DNA from: Chaetorhynchus papuensis
Taxonomy: Eukaryota > Chordata > Aves > Passeriformes > Rhipiduridae
DNA length: 64,000 bases
Direction: 5' to 3'
Assembly: GCA_013396525.1 (NCBI GenBank)
Contig: VWYX01001147.1
Span: forward strand, 17,708-81,707
Under the pieces are notes generated by a model. That model saw only the letters and a list, made by a program, of their open reading frames with translations, had not been told where the DNA came from and searched no databases. Below are positions 1 to 10,785 of this stretch, piece after piece (positions within the stretch are counted from its first letter, which is position 1; each line of letters starts with the position of its first letter). The translations under genes and the position numbers were made by a program.

Positions 1-708
1 GGATGTGGGGGCACCAGGGCCTGGCAGGGACCCCCAGGACCTCACGCTGGGGTGTGGGGACCCCAGGGCTCCTCACCATGGCACAGGGCATCTCCAGACC
101 CCACTGTCATTACATGGGGACCCGATGGACCTTGCCATGGCACGGGGCACCTGAAGACCCGGTTGTCAGGACACGGAGCCCCTCTGGGTCTCCCCCAGGG
201 TGCCTCCAGCTCTCACTGCTGTGCATGAGGCACCTCCAGACCCCACTGCCACGATGGGACACCCCCCGCCCGCCGTCCCGGGGATCCCCACGGGCAGCTG
301 CGTCCCACAGACGGGGCGATGCCCCCGAGCAAACACCTGCCCCGTCCCGCCCTGTCCTGCCGGGCTCGGCGGGATCCGTGTCCTCGGCGTCGCTGTGCCC
401 CGAGCACGAGCGGCCGGGCGGAAGGGGAAGCCATCACCGCCCGCGCACGGCCGGGGAGGAAGGGGGCCTTTGTTCGCCCTTCCTGGCCACTTGCACAGCG
501 GGGAGCAGCGGCCGCCCCTCGGGGTCCCCGGGGACAGGGGGGTCACCGAGCCACAGCCCAGCCCGACGCCCTCTTCCCGCTGCCGGGAGCGGGAGCCAAC
601 AGCTGGAAAAGCGCTTTGCTCTGGCGCTGAGTCCTCGTGTGTGCCAGGGCAGGGAGGTGGGTGCTGGGCGCCTGTCCCCTCCCCGCTGCGACGCCCATCC
701 CTCGCCAG
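1..708 (+). other. RUNDC3A: RUNDC3A intron upstream of first visible exon
   Basis: This GC-rich stretch precedes the first recognisable RUNDC3A exon and ends in a CAG acceptor at 706-708. It holds loosely repeated CCATGGCAC/GGGGACCC-type segments in the first 200 bases and no exon that I can match. The N-terminal coding exon of the family, about 36 residues in human, is not here and must lie before position 1. Confidence 0.6.
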
Positions 709-3359
709 GTTCTCGGTGAAGACCCTTCTGGAGAAGTACACGGCGGATCCCATCGACGACTCCTCCGAGGAATTCGTTAACTTCGCTGCCATCCTCGAGC
801 AGATCCTCAGCCACCGCTTCAAAGGTAACGGTGGCCCCAGGGCTGTCCCTGTCCCCATCCCTGTGTCCCACGGTGGATGGGGACGCACATGCCGGCGCCG
901 GGAAGCGTGGCCAGCTCTGGTGGAGGGGCTTTGCTGGCACAGCAGCCCCTGAGCGCAGCCTGGGGGTGCCCACAGGCCCCGTCAGCTGGTTCAGCTCCGA
1001 TGGACAGCGCGGGTTTTGGGATTACATCCGCCTGGCCTGCAGCAAGGTCCCCAACAACTGCGTCAGCAGCATCGAGAACATGGAGAACATCAGCACCTCC
1101 AGGGCCAAGGTCAGGCAGGCACCAGCCCTGTCCCTGTCTCTGTCCCCATCCCCATTTCTGTGCCTGCCCCTGTTTCCATTCACTCCACCCTGACCCTGGT
1201 ACACGGACCCGCAGGGCCGGGCCTGGATCCGCGTGGCGCTGATGGAAAAGCGAATGTCCGAGTACATCTCCACAGCCCTGCGGGACACTCGGACCACCAG
1301 GTGAGCAGCCCCTGGCCTTGCTGGCCATGGCCACACCCTCACCAAGGGTGTGTGGGTGTGCTGGGGTGGGTTTCGGGGTGCCAGGGTGGGTTTTGGGGTG
1401 CTGGGGGGGCACATCCAGCTGCGTGTTTCCTCGCAGGCGGTTTTACGATGACGGGGCCATCATGCTGCGGGAGGAGTCCACGGTGCTCACGGGGATGCTC
1501 ATTGGGCTCAGCGCCATCGACTTCAGGTAGGGACAGGTGACACAGTGGGACACAGGCCCTGCCTGACCCTCTTGGGGTCCCCTGACCCTCTCCTCCTTCT
1601 CCCGCTGCTTCTGCTCAGCTTCTGCCTGAAGGGAGAGGTGATGGACGGTAAAACGCCCGTGGTCATCGACTACACGCCCTACCTGAAGTTCACGCAGAGG
1701 TGAGAGCCGGGGTGCCCTCCCTGGGGTGGGGACCCTCCTGTCTCTCCCCCAGCACCACGATGGGGCTCCCTGAACGTGTGACAGCCCCTGCTGAGCCCCC
1801 GCACCCCCCAGCTATGACTACCTGAGTGAGGAGGAGGAGCGGGGCAGTGTGGAGAGCAGCACGAGCGAGGACAGTTCACCTGAGCACCCCTACCTGCCCC
1901 TGGTCACCGATGAGGACAGCTGGTACAACAAGTGGCGCAAGATGGAGCAGAAATTCCGCATTGTTTATGCCCAAAAGGTACCGGGAGCCAGGATGGGATC
2001 ATCAGGGTATCAACTCCCCCAGGATGCTCCAGCCTGGAGCATCTCTGCCTCTGCATCCCCACTCCCACAGCCCAGTGGGACCCTCAGCCCTAATCCTGCT
2101 GCTGTGGTGACCCAGCCCACTCCTTGTCACTCTGGATGGCCCTGGGGACATTGGGGGTGGTGGCATCAGGGCACCACTGACCCTGGCCTCGCGCAGGGGT
2201 ACCTGGAGGAGCTGGTGCGGCTGCGGGAGTCGCAGCTGAAGGACCTGGAGGCGGAGAACAAGCGGCTGAAGCTCCGGCTGGAGGAGGTGATGGTGCAGAA
2301 CCAGCTGGAGAAGAGAGAGCTGGAGGGCGTAATCCTGGAGCTGCAGGAGCAGCTGTGAGTGGGGACCCACTGCCCCTGCCGGGGGCTCGGGGACTGGGGG
2401 TCCCTGCAGCCAGGGTGCCCCACCGGCTCTGGGTGGTCCCCAGTGCCCCACGGATCCCGAGGGGCAGGGTGAGGGGTGGTCCCTGGCCCCCCGTGCAACC
2501 TGTGGGGTGTGATGGGTACAAGTTCCCCAGTGCCTGGGTGCCCTGTATTCCCTGTGGGACACGGAGGGTCCCCAGTGCCCCACGCGTCCCCTGTGCCGTG
2601 TGCTGAGCCCCCACCTTTGCTGCAGGACGGGGCTGATCCCCTGTGAGAACCCACAGCTGGCCCAGCTCTCCAAGGAGATGGTGACCCCCCTGGTCAACCA
2701 GTGGCCCTCTCTGGGGACCCTCAATGGCAACGAGAGCGGCTCGGACAGCAAACTGTACAGAAGGTAAGCTCACAGAGGGGGCAGAGACCTGTACGCAGCA
2801 CCTGCCCTACCCCGGGGGGGACACGGGGCGTGGGGGGCAGAAGGGCTGTGCCAGCCCCAGGGGGCTCAGAGCGTCCCTCCGCAGGCACAGCTTCGTGAGC
2901 ACCGACCAGCTCTCGGCCGAGAACAGCCTCAGCTCCGACTCCCAGCGCCTGGGCGAGGGCAAGCGCGAAGGGGAGCCCTGGGGGCCCTTGGGTAAGACCT
3001 CCCCACCCACCGCAGGGTGCCCCCGGGGCTCAGCACGTCTTCCCGAACGCACCCAGGTGTCCAGACCCACCAGCAGCCCCCTGCTCATGGTTGGGATGCT
3101 GCCCCAGCAGTGCAGGGACACCCAGGTCGCCCCCGGAGAGGTGGTCCCCGTCCCCCGGGGTGGCAGGGCTGGGACACGAGGCCGAACCCGCTGTGACGCC
3201 CCCGCTCTGTCCGCAGGGAAGGACCCCACGCCCTCCATGCTGGGGCTCTGCGGCTCCCTGGCCTCCCTGCCCAGCTGCAAGTCCCTGGCCAGCCTCAAGT
3301 CCAACGAGTGCCTGGTGAGCGACAGCACGGAAGCCAGCCCGACCCGCAGCCCCAGCTGA
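709..3359 (+). CDS. RUNDC3A: RUN domain-containing protein 3A (5' partial, 10 exons)
   Basis: Exons with GT/AG borders and matching phases are 709-824, 976-1109, 1215-1300, 1437-1526, 1619-1699, 1812-1977, 2197-2354, 2626-2763, 2885-2991 and 3217-3359 (TGA at 3357-3359). Together they give about 405 residues; human RUNDC3A has 446, so only the first exon is missing. The RUN domain runs from FSVKTLLEKYTADPIDDSSE through GPVSWFSSDGQRGFWDYIRL and RRFYDDGAIML to about VVIDYTPYLKF. An acidic linker (DEDSWYNKWRKMEQKFRIVY) follows. Exon 2197-2354 is a heptad-rich coiled coil (GYLEELVRLRESQLKDLEAE onward). The tail contains KDPTPSMLGLCGSLASLPSC and a serine-rich C-terminus. In mammals the protein (RPIP8) binds GTP-Rap2 and is enriched in neurons and endocrine cells; that role is taken from the family. 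It is convergent with SLC25A39. Confidence 0.96.
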
Positions 3360-3955
3360 GACCCCCGGCCCCCGCGCCGCCCCCCGGCCCGGCCGCCCGG
3401 CCCAGCGTCGCACAGGACTGAGCTCGGCCCGCCCTCGCCGTCCCGGGACCAACGAGGGACTCGCCGGACCCACCGGGGAGGCCGGGGACCGGCATCCCCC
3501 TCCCCATCTTGAGACCCCACCCCGACTGCGCCTCGGCCGCCCAGCCTGGACCCCGGCCGGAGACACGGACCTGTTGGGATGGGGGGTGCAGGACCGGGAC
3601 CCAGGCGAGCTGGGGATGGGGGAATGAACTGTGCCACGGCGGGGGGACACCGGGAGCGACAGCTGCTGGGGAGCAAGGGGGTGAGGGGGTGAGAGTCCGG
3701 CGTGGCCCCGCAGTCCATCCTGCTCAGGCCTTGGTGCCCGCCCGGGCTGCGCCTGCCTGGCCTCCCCCAGCTCCCCTGCACTGGGGGGGTGCCTGTCCCC
3801 CCTTGCAGCAGCATCCCCACAACAGGGGTAGGACTCTTCTTCCCCCTTCCTCCCCTGGGTTTTTGGGTTGTTTTGAGTGATTTTGGTTTTTATTTCAGCC
3901 CCATCTGCCTTGTTGGAGCAAAAGGAATCAATAAACGCAGCAAGCAGAGCTGGCC
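3360..3955 (+). other. RUNDC3A: RUNDC3A 3' UTR
   Basis: This GC-rich untranslated tail follows the TGA codon and contains no convincing exon. It ends just after a canonical AATAAA at 3930-3935, so the exact end is inferred as about 15-25 bases past that signal. Confidence 0.75.
3930..3935 (+). terminator. RUNDC3A: RUNDC3A polyadenylation signal AATAAA
   Basis: The hexamer AATAAA lies in GGAATCAATAAACGCAG, about 570 bases after the stop codon, where GC content falls sharply. It is the only canonical hexamer before the convergent SLC25A39 3' end. Confidence 0.8.
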
Positions 3956-4265
3956 TGTCACCCACCTCCCCAGCTGGGAACGGGGGGGACAGACCCCTTG
4001 TGCCCCCCCTGCCACGAGGTTCTGGCCCAGGCAGGGTTGCTGGGGGGGTCCAGTGAGCCTCCTCCAGCCCCTGTGGGCAGGGAGAGCACCTTCGGGACAC
4101 AGCAGATCACCAAGGATAGGGCAGCCCCTGGCGCATCAGCAGTGGGTGCTGCTGGGGGGAGGACGGTGATCCTGGGGTCCCCTAACCCCCAGTGAACGCC
4201 CAGCAGGGACCGTGGCTGTCACCCCATGGATGCCTCTACAGCCCCCCAGCACACAGAGAGAAATC
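3956..4265. other. Short intergenic spacer between convergent genes
   Basis: About 300 bases separate the inferred 3' ends of RUNDC3A (+) and SLC25A39 (-). I see no gene, repeat or RNA in it. Confidence 0.6.
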
Positions 4266-4286
4266 CTTCCACTAAGAGACCATGAT

Positions 4287-4292
4287 TTTATT
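4287..4292 (-). terminator. SLC25A39: SLC25A39 polyadenylation signal AATAAA
   Basis: TTTATT on the + strand reads AATAAA on the - strand, in CTTAAATAAAATCATGG. It lies about 765 bases after the SLC25A39 stop and is followed in the transcribed direction by unrelated spacer, as expected for the mRNA 3' end. Confidence 0.75.
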
Positions 4293-4962
4293 TAAGAAAA
4301 TAGGAGAAATTCCCCCCACAAATCCTGGGGTAAGGGGGGCAGTGCCCGCTGAGCTGGGGCGGGCCCTTGCAGTGAAAGGATGGGGCAGGGGTGCCACAAT
4401 GGCCCCCCGGAGCAGCAGTGAGGTCTGTGACCACACAGGGTCTGTCCGACCCAGGGTCTGACAGGGGATGGGGACATTCTGAGTGGGAGGAGAGGTCCAG
4501 AGGCAGGGAGAGGGTCCTGACGTGTCCCCATGCCATGCAGAGCCAGCAAGACCAGGCTGTGCGTGAGTGATGGTCAGGAGGGGCAGATCCCCAGGCAGAG
4601 AAGGGCTGGGGGGCCCGGGCAGGCAGAGAAGCCCCCGAGATCTGGGGTTTGGTCCTCACCAGAGCCCCAGCTCCATCTCCTGCCAGGCCAAGTCTCCTGG
4701 GACACCCCATCCTTGCCAGTGTCCATGAATCCAGCAGCAGCATCTGTCCAGCCCCAAGGGATGAGTGCGGGGGGCTCCATGTCCCCCCAGTGTCACAGCA
4801 GCAGGCACGGATGTCCCCCAGAGTGGCTGGGATGGGGAGTGGGGCCGGGCTGGCCCTGGTTCCGTGTGCGGGCAGCGGGAGGCAGAGTGGGAACGAAGGC
4901 ACTTGGGCTCTGCACAGCCGAGTGCAGATCCCGCTCCCAGGACACCTGGCCGGAGCAGGGCT

Positions 4963-5054
4963 GGCACTGCCCCCTGGGCACGGCCACATCCAGCCCTGCC
5001 CCAGGCCCGGCACTGCCCCCCGGGCACGGCCACATCCAGCCCTGCCCCAGGCCC
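4963..5054 (-). repeat. Two-copy 46-bp tandem duplication in SLC25A39 3' UTR
   Basis: Copies at 4963-5008 and 5009-5054 share GGCACTGCCCC, then C[T/C]GGGCACGGCCACATCC and AGCCCTGCCCCAGGCCC. They differ at only one or two bases. The array begins two bases beyond the stop codon in the transcribed direction. Confidence 0.9.
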
Positions 5055-5056
5055 GC

Positions 5057-8000
5057 TCACAATCCCCGCAGCCGCCGCTCCTGGTTCAGCTTCTGGAAGA
5101 AGCTCTTGCCAAATTCATAGGTGCTGATCATGATGGCGCAGGCAGGTGCCACCTTGATGACGCGGGGCAGGAACCCTGCAAGGACAGTGCCGTGAGCCCT
5201 GCGGTGACACCAGGGCACCCGGAACCCCAGCACGGGGCCGAGGCACATCCTCACCTGCAAACAGCCCCCGGGTGCCAGACTCGGCGCGGATCCGCTGCAT
5301 CAGCAGCCAGGTGGAGGAAGGCTTGGAGGCTGCGACTGGGGGGAGAGGGGAGCGGGTGAGGGTTGGGGGACACCCACGGGGAGTCCTGGTTGCTCCCCAG
5401 GCACCTGTCCGGAGCCTGGCCCCTCACCTGGGTGCACCTCACTGTCTCCCAGCTCGATCTGCCGCTGGGTTTTGACCACATCGAAGGGCAGCGTCAGCAC
5501 CGCGGCCACCTGCAGGGTTGACACTGGACGGTGAGCCAGGACCTGGCATTCCTGCCCAGGGCCAGCTGTTGTCACCTCCCAGCACCAGCCCGGTCCCATT
5601 CCTCCCTCCCACAGGGGCCAAGCCTCCAAGGGAGGCCCAGCATCCCAAACTCACCGTGCCAGAGATGGCCCCAGATGTGAAGCTGACCATGAACGTGGCC
5701 TCATCCAGCCAGGCCTGCCTGCAGAGCCACGTCCTCACCAGCTCGTAGTTAAACCAGTACAGAGCTGGGGGAGAGGAGACACCAGTGCTACCACCGGGCA
5801 CCCTGGACACGCCAGCCCCCCACAGCAGCGCAGGGCTGCCCTGGGCCCCCCAGCCATACCCGAGAAGGGGACGTCCCGCAGCACGGTGGGTCCCCAGCCT
5901 CTCCAGAGGGACAGCCAGCCGTCCTGGGCCACTGCTGACTGGATGCAGACGCGCAGCTCACGGTAGCTGAGCTGCCGGGACTGCATCTTGGTGCGGATCA
6001 GCTCCAGGGGGCTGATGACTGTCACAGCACCCACTGCCAACAGAAAGGACACGGGGAATGAGCTCCATCCGCCCCGGCGGCTTGTCCCAGAGCCAGCAGC
6101 ATCATGCCGGGAGAGCCAGGCACTGAGACCTGCCACGCTCTGCTGCCAGGACACAGGGTGGGCACGGGGGGACCCCAGAGAGGAGGGGTACTCACGCCTG
6201 GCGAGGGCCCCGGCCAGCAAGGGGATGTAGTGGCTCTGGCTCCCCGTCTGGGCTTGCAGGTAGTCCCGGAGCTGGTCGTAGGCAGTGAAGTAAATGACGG
6301 TGGCTGGCACAGCCATGACCCTGCAAGGAGGAAAAGGGGTGTGAGGGACACATGTCCTCCCTGGGGAATGGCAGGGGGCTTGGGACCGATGTCTGTGTGC
6401 CTGGGCAGGTGGCAGCAGCCAGAATCCCCAAACTCACAGGGTGGGGGGCAAGCCGCTCCACAGAGACCTGATGCCCTCATAGCGTGTGATCTTCACAAAG
6501 GCATCCTGGGGAGAGAGCGGAGCACCAGGGACAGGAGTTACAGGCAGGAGAAGGACAAACAACCCCCCAGAAAACACCCCGACACCCCTCTGGGATGGGG
6601 AGACCCCTGCCCATGCCTGGAGCTCCTACCAGTGTGCCAGTGAAGTGGGTGGGGGCCTTGTACCAGGCGGTGCAGCCGTTGCCGTTCTGGCAGACGTACA
6701 GGTGGTCCATGAGCCCGTTGCAGTAGAGGAAACACTTCCCTGAGGAAACAACGGCATCGCCATCGCACAGAGACCCCTCCCCTCTGCCCATGCCCAGCAC
6801 ATCTCATCCCAAAGCCATCAGCTCTTCCAGGAAGGAGCCAAACCCTCAGTGCTTGAGCCCAGTGGGGACCAGTCTGAGACCAAGGCCAGGAGAGGAGCAA
6901 CCCTCCAGCAAGGGTCTGACCATGGCCAGAACCGTGGGGTGGGGGACACACAGCTCCATGGCAGGGATGGGGACACAGCAGGACCCACTGCCAGCAGCAG
7001 GAGAGGGTTTATGTCTCACTTGGTCCTGCCTCTGCTGCCCTGGCACAGTGGGGACATCAGCACTGGCCCCTCCACTGTGCTCTCAAGCCAGGCACAGGGA
7101 CACCGGGCAGTGGAAATCCAAGGGGACTTTGACATAGCAGCAGGACAGAGTGACAAGACAGGGGGACCACAGAGAGCCAGGCCTGCTGCACAACAGATCC
7201 CCACAGATGTGGCACAGCCAGCCCCAAAGCAGGGCTGCAGGGGCAGCCTGGGCTGGGGACAATGCCAGCCCCCTGCCACCGCAGGGATGTCCCCACAGCC
7301 AGAGGAGCCCAAGCCACCACCAGCGGAGAAGCAAACCAGGATGAAGGCTTGGGAAAGAAAAGCCACTGGCAGCAGGAACCCCCAGCGTACTCACATGTGG
7401 CCGGCTGAGCGCCCCAGGGCACTGACTGCGCTGGCAACGCTGAAACACACAATGGGACACGCTGGGACACACTGAGCAACCACAGGGGACGTGCCACCAC
7501 CTCACAGCCACTTCCCAAGCAGTTCCTACTGTCACCAAACCAGTCCCTTGGGGCCAGCCCCAGCCCACTGACCCCACAGGAAGGGGCAGAGCCCACGGGG
7601 AGCAGCATGGAGACTGGAACAAAGGCAGTGGGGGAACAGCCAGCAGCTGCAGCAGGCTGAGCCTCAGCCCTGCTGCCTGGAGGGCTGGGGGCTGCCAGGC
7701 ACAGAGCTGAGCCCCTTGGCACTGGGCTGCAGAGGGGGAAGGACAGAGCCAAGCACGAGCCCAGCTCCCCCGGCAGGGCCCCCGAGCCCATGAGGACAAG
7801 GGGCCCACGGTAACCTGCCACCTCGCGATGGCCCCACGCTCCAGAGCCGAGACATCCCTGCCACCAGCTCTGCCAGCTGAGACATCCCCGCGGGCTGCTC
7901 GCCAGGGGGGCTGGCTGCAGCCCCCTGCCCTGCCCCGAGCGGGGTTACCTTTGGAGAACGGGGTCTTCTGGGCCTGCAGCCGGATCTTCACCACGTCCAG

Positions 8001-8185
8001 CGGCGTCACTGAAAAGACACCATCCATCCTTTAGCCACGACACCCCCCGTGCCAGCCCCCACCCCAGCACCCACCCTGCCGTGCTCACCGAAGAGGGAGG
8101 TGAGGATGGCACCCGTCCCTGAGGCCAGCATCTGCTGCAGTGGCGTGATGCCCCCACCGGGGCTTGGTGACATCTTCTCAGCCAT
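5057..8185 (-). CDS. SLC25A39: Mitochondrial carrier SLC25A39 (glutathione importer), complete
   Basis: Coding exons in transcription order are 8185-8089, 8008-7949, 6739-6630, 6505-6438, 6320-6196, 6033-5860, 5764-5655, 5509-5428, 5335-5255 and 5175-5057. They total 1026 bases, or 341 residues. Start is ATG at 8185 (MAEKMSPSPGGG), close to the human N-terminus; exon 2 begins just before it at an acceptor, so the upstream leader is non-coding. The three carrier signatures are visible: TPLDVVKIRLQ, SPLELIRTKMQ and LPFDVVKTQRQ. A first matrix-loop insert carries four cysteines (GKCFLYC...VCQNGNGC), the position reported in mammals as iron-sulfur sensing in SLC25A39. The C-terminus is MISTYEFGKSFFQ... 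and matches the family. It acts in the mitochondrial inner membrane, importing glutathione (family knowledge). SLC25A40 is the alternative because several segments resemble it, but linkage to RUNDC3A favours SLC25A39. Confidence 0.94.
6740..7948 (-). other. SLC25A39: SLC25A39 intron 3 with possible cassette exon
   Basis: This 1.2 kb intron lies between the PFSK exon (7949-8008) and the GKC exon (6630-6739). It is GC-rich with no repeat that I recognise. A phase-compatible 48-base segment at 7822-7869 resembles the variable segment of human SLC25A39 and is listed separately. Confidence 0.5.
7822..7869 (-). other. SLC25A39: Candidate alternative exon of SLC25A39 (low confidence)
   Basis: On the - strand this segment follows GGCAG and precedes GTGGCA. 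In the required phase (1 to 1) it encodes ELVAGMSRLWSVGPSR. Human SLC25A39 carries SELMPSSRLWSLSYTK in the same part of the protein, so EL and SRLWS align. The acceptor lacks a good pyrimidine tract and the donor is weak. It may be a usable exon, a relic, or coincidence. Confidence 0.25.
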
Positions 8186-8197
8186 GGCACTGTCCCC

Positions 8198-10300
8198 CTG
8201 CAACGCACGGCGGGGGATGCTCGAGGCTGGGGGGTCCCTGGCCGGGGATGAGGTCCCCAGGGAGCCCCCCCGGCATCCCCACTCCAGCAGAGAGAGGACA
8301 GGTGTCCCACGCCCGCTGTGCTATCGCTGCGGCACACGGCAGGCAAGGGCCCCCCACAATCAGGGTGCCCTGGGGGGGTGACAGGGACTGGCTCCCAGGG
8401 CCGGCCCAGCCCTGATAACACCCCCTGGCCACACACTGGCAGCAGGCCCAGCCTGGCTGGAGAGGTGGAGACAGTCCAGCCTTCCATGTCCTTGGGGAAG
8501 GAGGACTGTCCCCTCCCTGCACTTGGAAAATTAAGAACAGGAAGGAACAAAGTCCAAAGACCAGCTACGCTGTGACAGCCCCCCCAGCCCCGGCTGGGAT
8601 GGCAGCAGAGCCCAGTGCAGCCATGGCAGGACACCAAGGAGGGGAGATCCCCCTCACGAGCTTGCAACAAACACCCCAAAAAGGGTTTAGGTATCCCAAA
8701 CCTTCTGCCTGATCCCGCTGGGGCTTGGCAAGGCTGCAGCCTCCAGGGCTGGTGTGCTGCCCTCGGGAAGCAGGGGATATCACACCCTTCCCAGGGAGAA
8801 GGATGTGGAGAAGGGACCCTCAGCACACTCAGCACCAGCTGCTCCCTCTCGCTGCAGCCTGGGGATGATTCTCATGCTGGGACGGGGCTGTAGCAGGAGG
8901 GTTTCCAGGCTTTGGGACCCCACAGGGTTCTTTAAAACCTGGGAGTGCAGCAAAAAACCTTCACCATCTGACTCAGCAATTCGCAAGGTCAGAGAAGTCA
9001 TAAATCTGTCCTTTACAGGCTCTGGAATTGTTGGGTGCCCAAGGCTGCAAGCTGGGACAGGTCTAGCCTGAAGCCGCATGTGCCAGCCCCACCGGGAGCC
9101 AGGTCTGCCCTGGCACACGTGCCAGCCCCTCCGGGAGAGCTGGATCTATCCCAGCACTGCACACGTGCCAGCCCCACCAGCAGCTGGGCCTGTCCCAAAC
9201 CCACACACTCCAGTCCCACAGAATCTGGGTTCTCTTTGGGCACAGGCCCCAGTGTGCCCATCAGGGAGGGCACGTGCCCCACTGACCCCGCAGACACTGC
9301 AAAACCGGGCAGGGGAGGGCAGGGCAGGGCGCTGGCTCCGGATCCTTCCCTCTGACCCAGCCCTTTGGCTCGGCCTGACGCAAGCCAGGGGAAATCTCTT
9401 GCTCCCAGCTCTGCCACACCAGATAAACTCACGACTTATACGTGACGTGCCCCAGCACAGCCCCTCTGTTGGTGTTGGGGGAGCAGGGCACCTCCAGGGC
9501 TTCCTGTTTGTATCCAAGCTCCCTTCTCAGCTGGGAGCTGCTCCCTGTTCCATGCAGGATAAAATAAGCCCCTAAACCCAGAGTCCCCTGCTCTGCCAGG
9601 AGTGTCAGTGGGGCTGGGTACGGCACCGTGATGATCGGGACAAAAAAGGGGGAAAACAAACACGGGTTAAAATGATCAATGCAAAAAATTCCCAGGGACG
9701 GGGGGCTGCGGGGAAGCTCGAGGGTCTCTTCCTGGGCTGGAAGGGCCCAGCTGCCTCCAGCCCTGAGCCAGAGAGAAATCCTGCCGGCAGATCCCCGGCA
9801 CTGCCCAGACCCTGGGCTGCTCCAGCCTCGGGGATGTGAAGCTGGGTGCCCATCACCTATCCCGGGAGGTGTCCAGACAGCACCGGGATCTCACCCTGCT
9901 GGGGCATAAACCCAGGAGCAGGGGACAGTGCTGCTGTGTTCCCGGGGCACACAGAACCCAGCCCGGCCTCCTGCCCGGGGGAACCCTCCCGGCGGGGCAG
10001 CCCCCAATCCTGGAGCCTGCAGCCCCCCGAGGCGTTTGCCCACCCCCTCCAGAGCTCGGAGCCCCCAGCCCAGGGCTGTGCCCCCTCCACCGGCGTTTAC
10101 AGCCCCCTCTCTCAGGATCTGCAGCCCCGGCAATCTCGGGGTCCGCCCCCTCCCCGGGAGGGGAGCCCGGGGGTCCCCGCGGCCGTCTCCACGCCCACCA
10201 CAGCCGCACGACCCCCGACACCGGGGGAAACTGAGGCAGCGGTCACGCGTGCCGGCCCACGAGGGGGATGACGTGGGAGACGGGGTGCCGGGGGAAGTGC
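8198..10300 (-). other. SLC25A39: SLC25A39 first intron
   Basis: The segment runs from the exon 2 acceptor (CAG at 8200-8198 on the - strand) up to the CpG-rich promoter region. No coding exon was recognised. Around 9076-9195 there are three imperfect copies of a roughly 45-50 base unit containing CACACGTGCCAGCCCC. The non-coding first exon could not be placed exactly. Confidence 0.5.
9076..9195. repeat. Imperfect tandem repeat, about three copies
   Basis: The motif GTGCCAGCCCC(A/T)CCGGGAG recurs at about 9078, 9120 and 9166, with diverged spacer between copies. It is a short degenerate minisatellite in the SLC25A39 intron. Confidence 0.5.
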
Positions 10301-10560
10301 CGGGGGTTCCGCCCCACCTGCTCATTCCAGCCAGGCTTGGCGCGTCCCTCCGGGACCGGGAGGCGGCACAGCGGCGGCGGCGCCTTTAAGGAGCCCCATG
10401 GCCGCCCCGCGCCCTCCGCCGCGCGCCCGCCCCGCGCCGCACTTCCGCCCGCTCCGCGCACGCGCCCTGCGCCCCGCGCGCCCCCGCGCCCCCTGCCGGC
10501 CCGGGGGGGCCGCGGCAGCCGCGCGCCACGAGCAGCCCGGACCGGGAGCGGGCGGCACGG
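10300..10560 (-). promoter_or_regulatory. SLC25A39: CpG-rich promoter region, probably of SLC25A39
   Basis: GC and CpG content are very high from about 10310 to 10555, for example GCCCCGCGCCCTCCGCCGCG and CGCACGCGCCCTGCGCC. On the - strand there is an ETS-type site GGGCGGAAGTG at about 10450-10440 and several GC boxes, typical of TATA-less housekeeping promoters. No other gene start fits here, so it is assigned by position. The exact start site and the non-coding exon 1 donor are not resolved. Confidence 0.6.
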
Positions 10561-10565
10561 ACACC

Positions 10566-10785
10566 GCTGGAACAGAACACCTGGAACGGTGACACACCTG
10601 GAACAGACACACCTGGAACAGACACACCTGGAACAGACACACCTGAACACAGACACACCTGGAACAGACACACCTGAACACAGGCACACCTGAACACAGA
10701 CACACCTGGAACAGACACACCTGAACACAGACACATTGTACACAAACAGCCCATACAGAAACACCTGGAACACAAACACCCGGTA
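10566..10785. repeat. Minisatellite of 15-17 bp units
   Basis: More than a dozen tandem units alternate between ACACACCTGGAACAG and ACACACCTGAACACAG forms, degenerating after 10735. The array begins at the edge of the CpG-rich SLC25A39 promoter. The open frame through it on the - strand is repeat-derived and not a gene. Confidence 0.9.

Larger units (their letters stand above)
4270..5056 (-). other. SLC25A39: SLC25A39 3' UTR
   Basis: This is the untranslated tail from the TGA (5057-5059) to the AATAAA at 4292-4287. Immediately after the stop codon it contains two 46-base tandem copies, listed separately. Confidence 0.7.

Noticed and set aside
166..973. Overlapping open frames on both strands in the first kilobase
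   Set aside because: High GC suppresses stop codons. Only 709-824 matches RUNDC3A; the rest is intron.
5057..8185. Calling the carrier SLC25A40
   Set aside because: Some segments (GLMDHL, PTLVMAVPATVIYF) resemble SLC25A40, but the C-terminal half and linkage to RUNDC3A fit SLC25A39 better.
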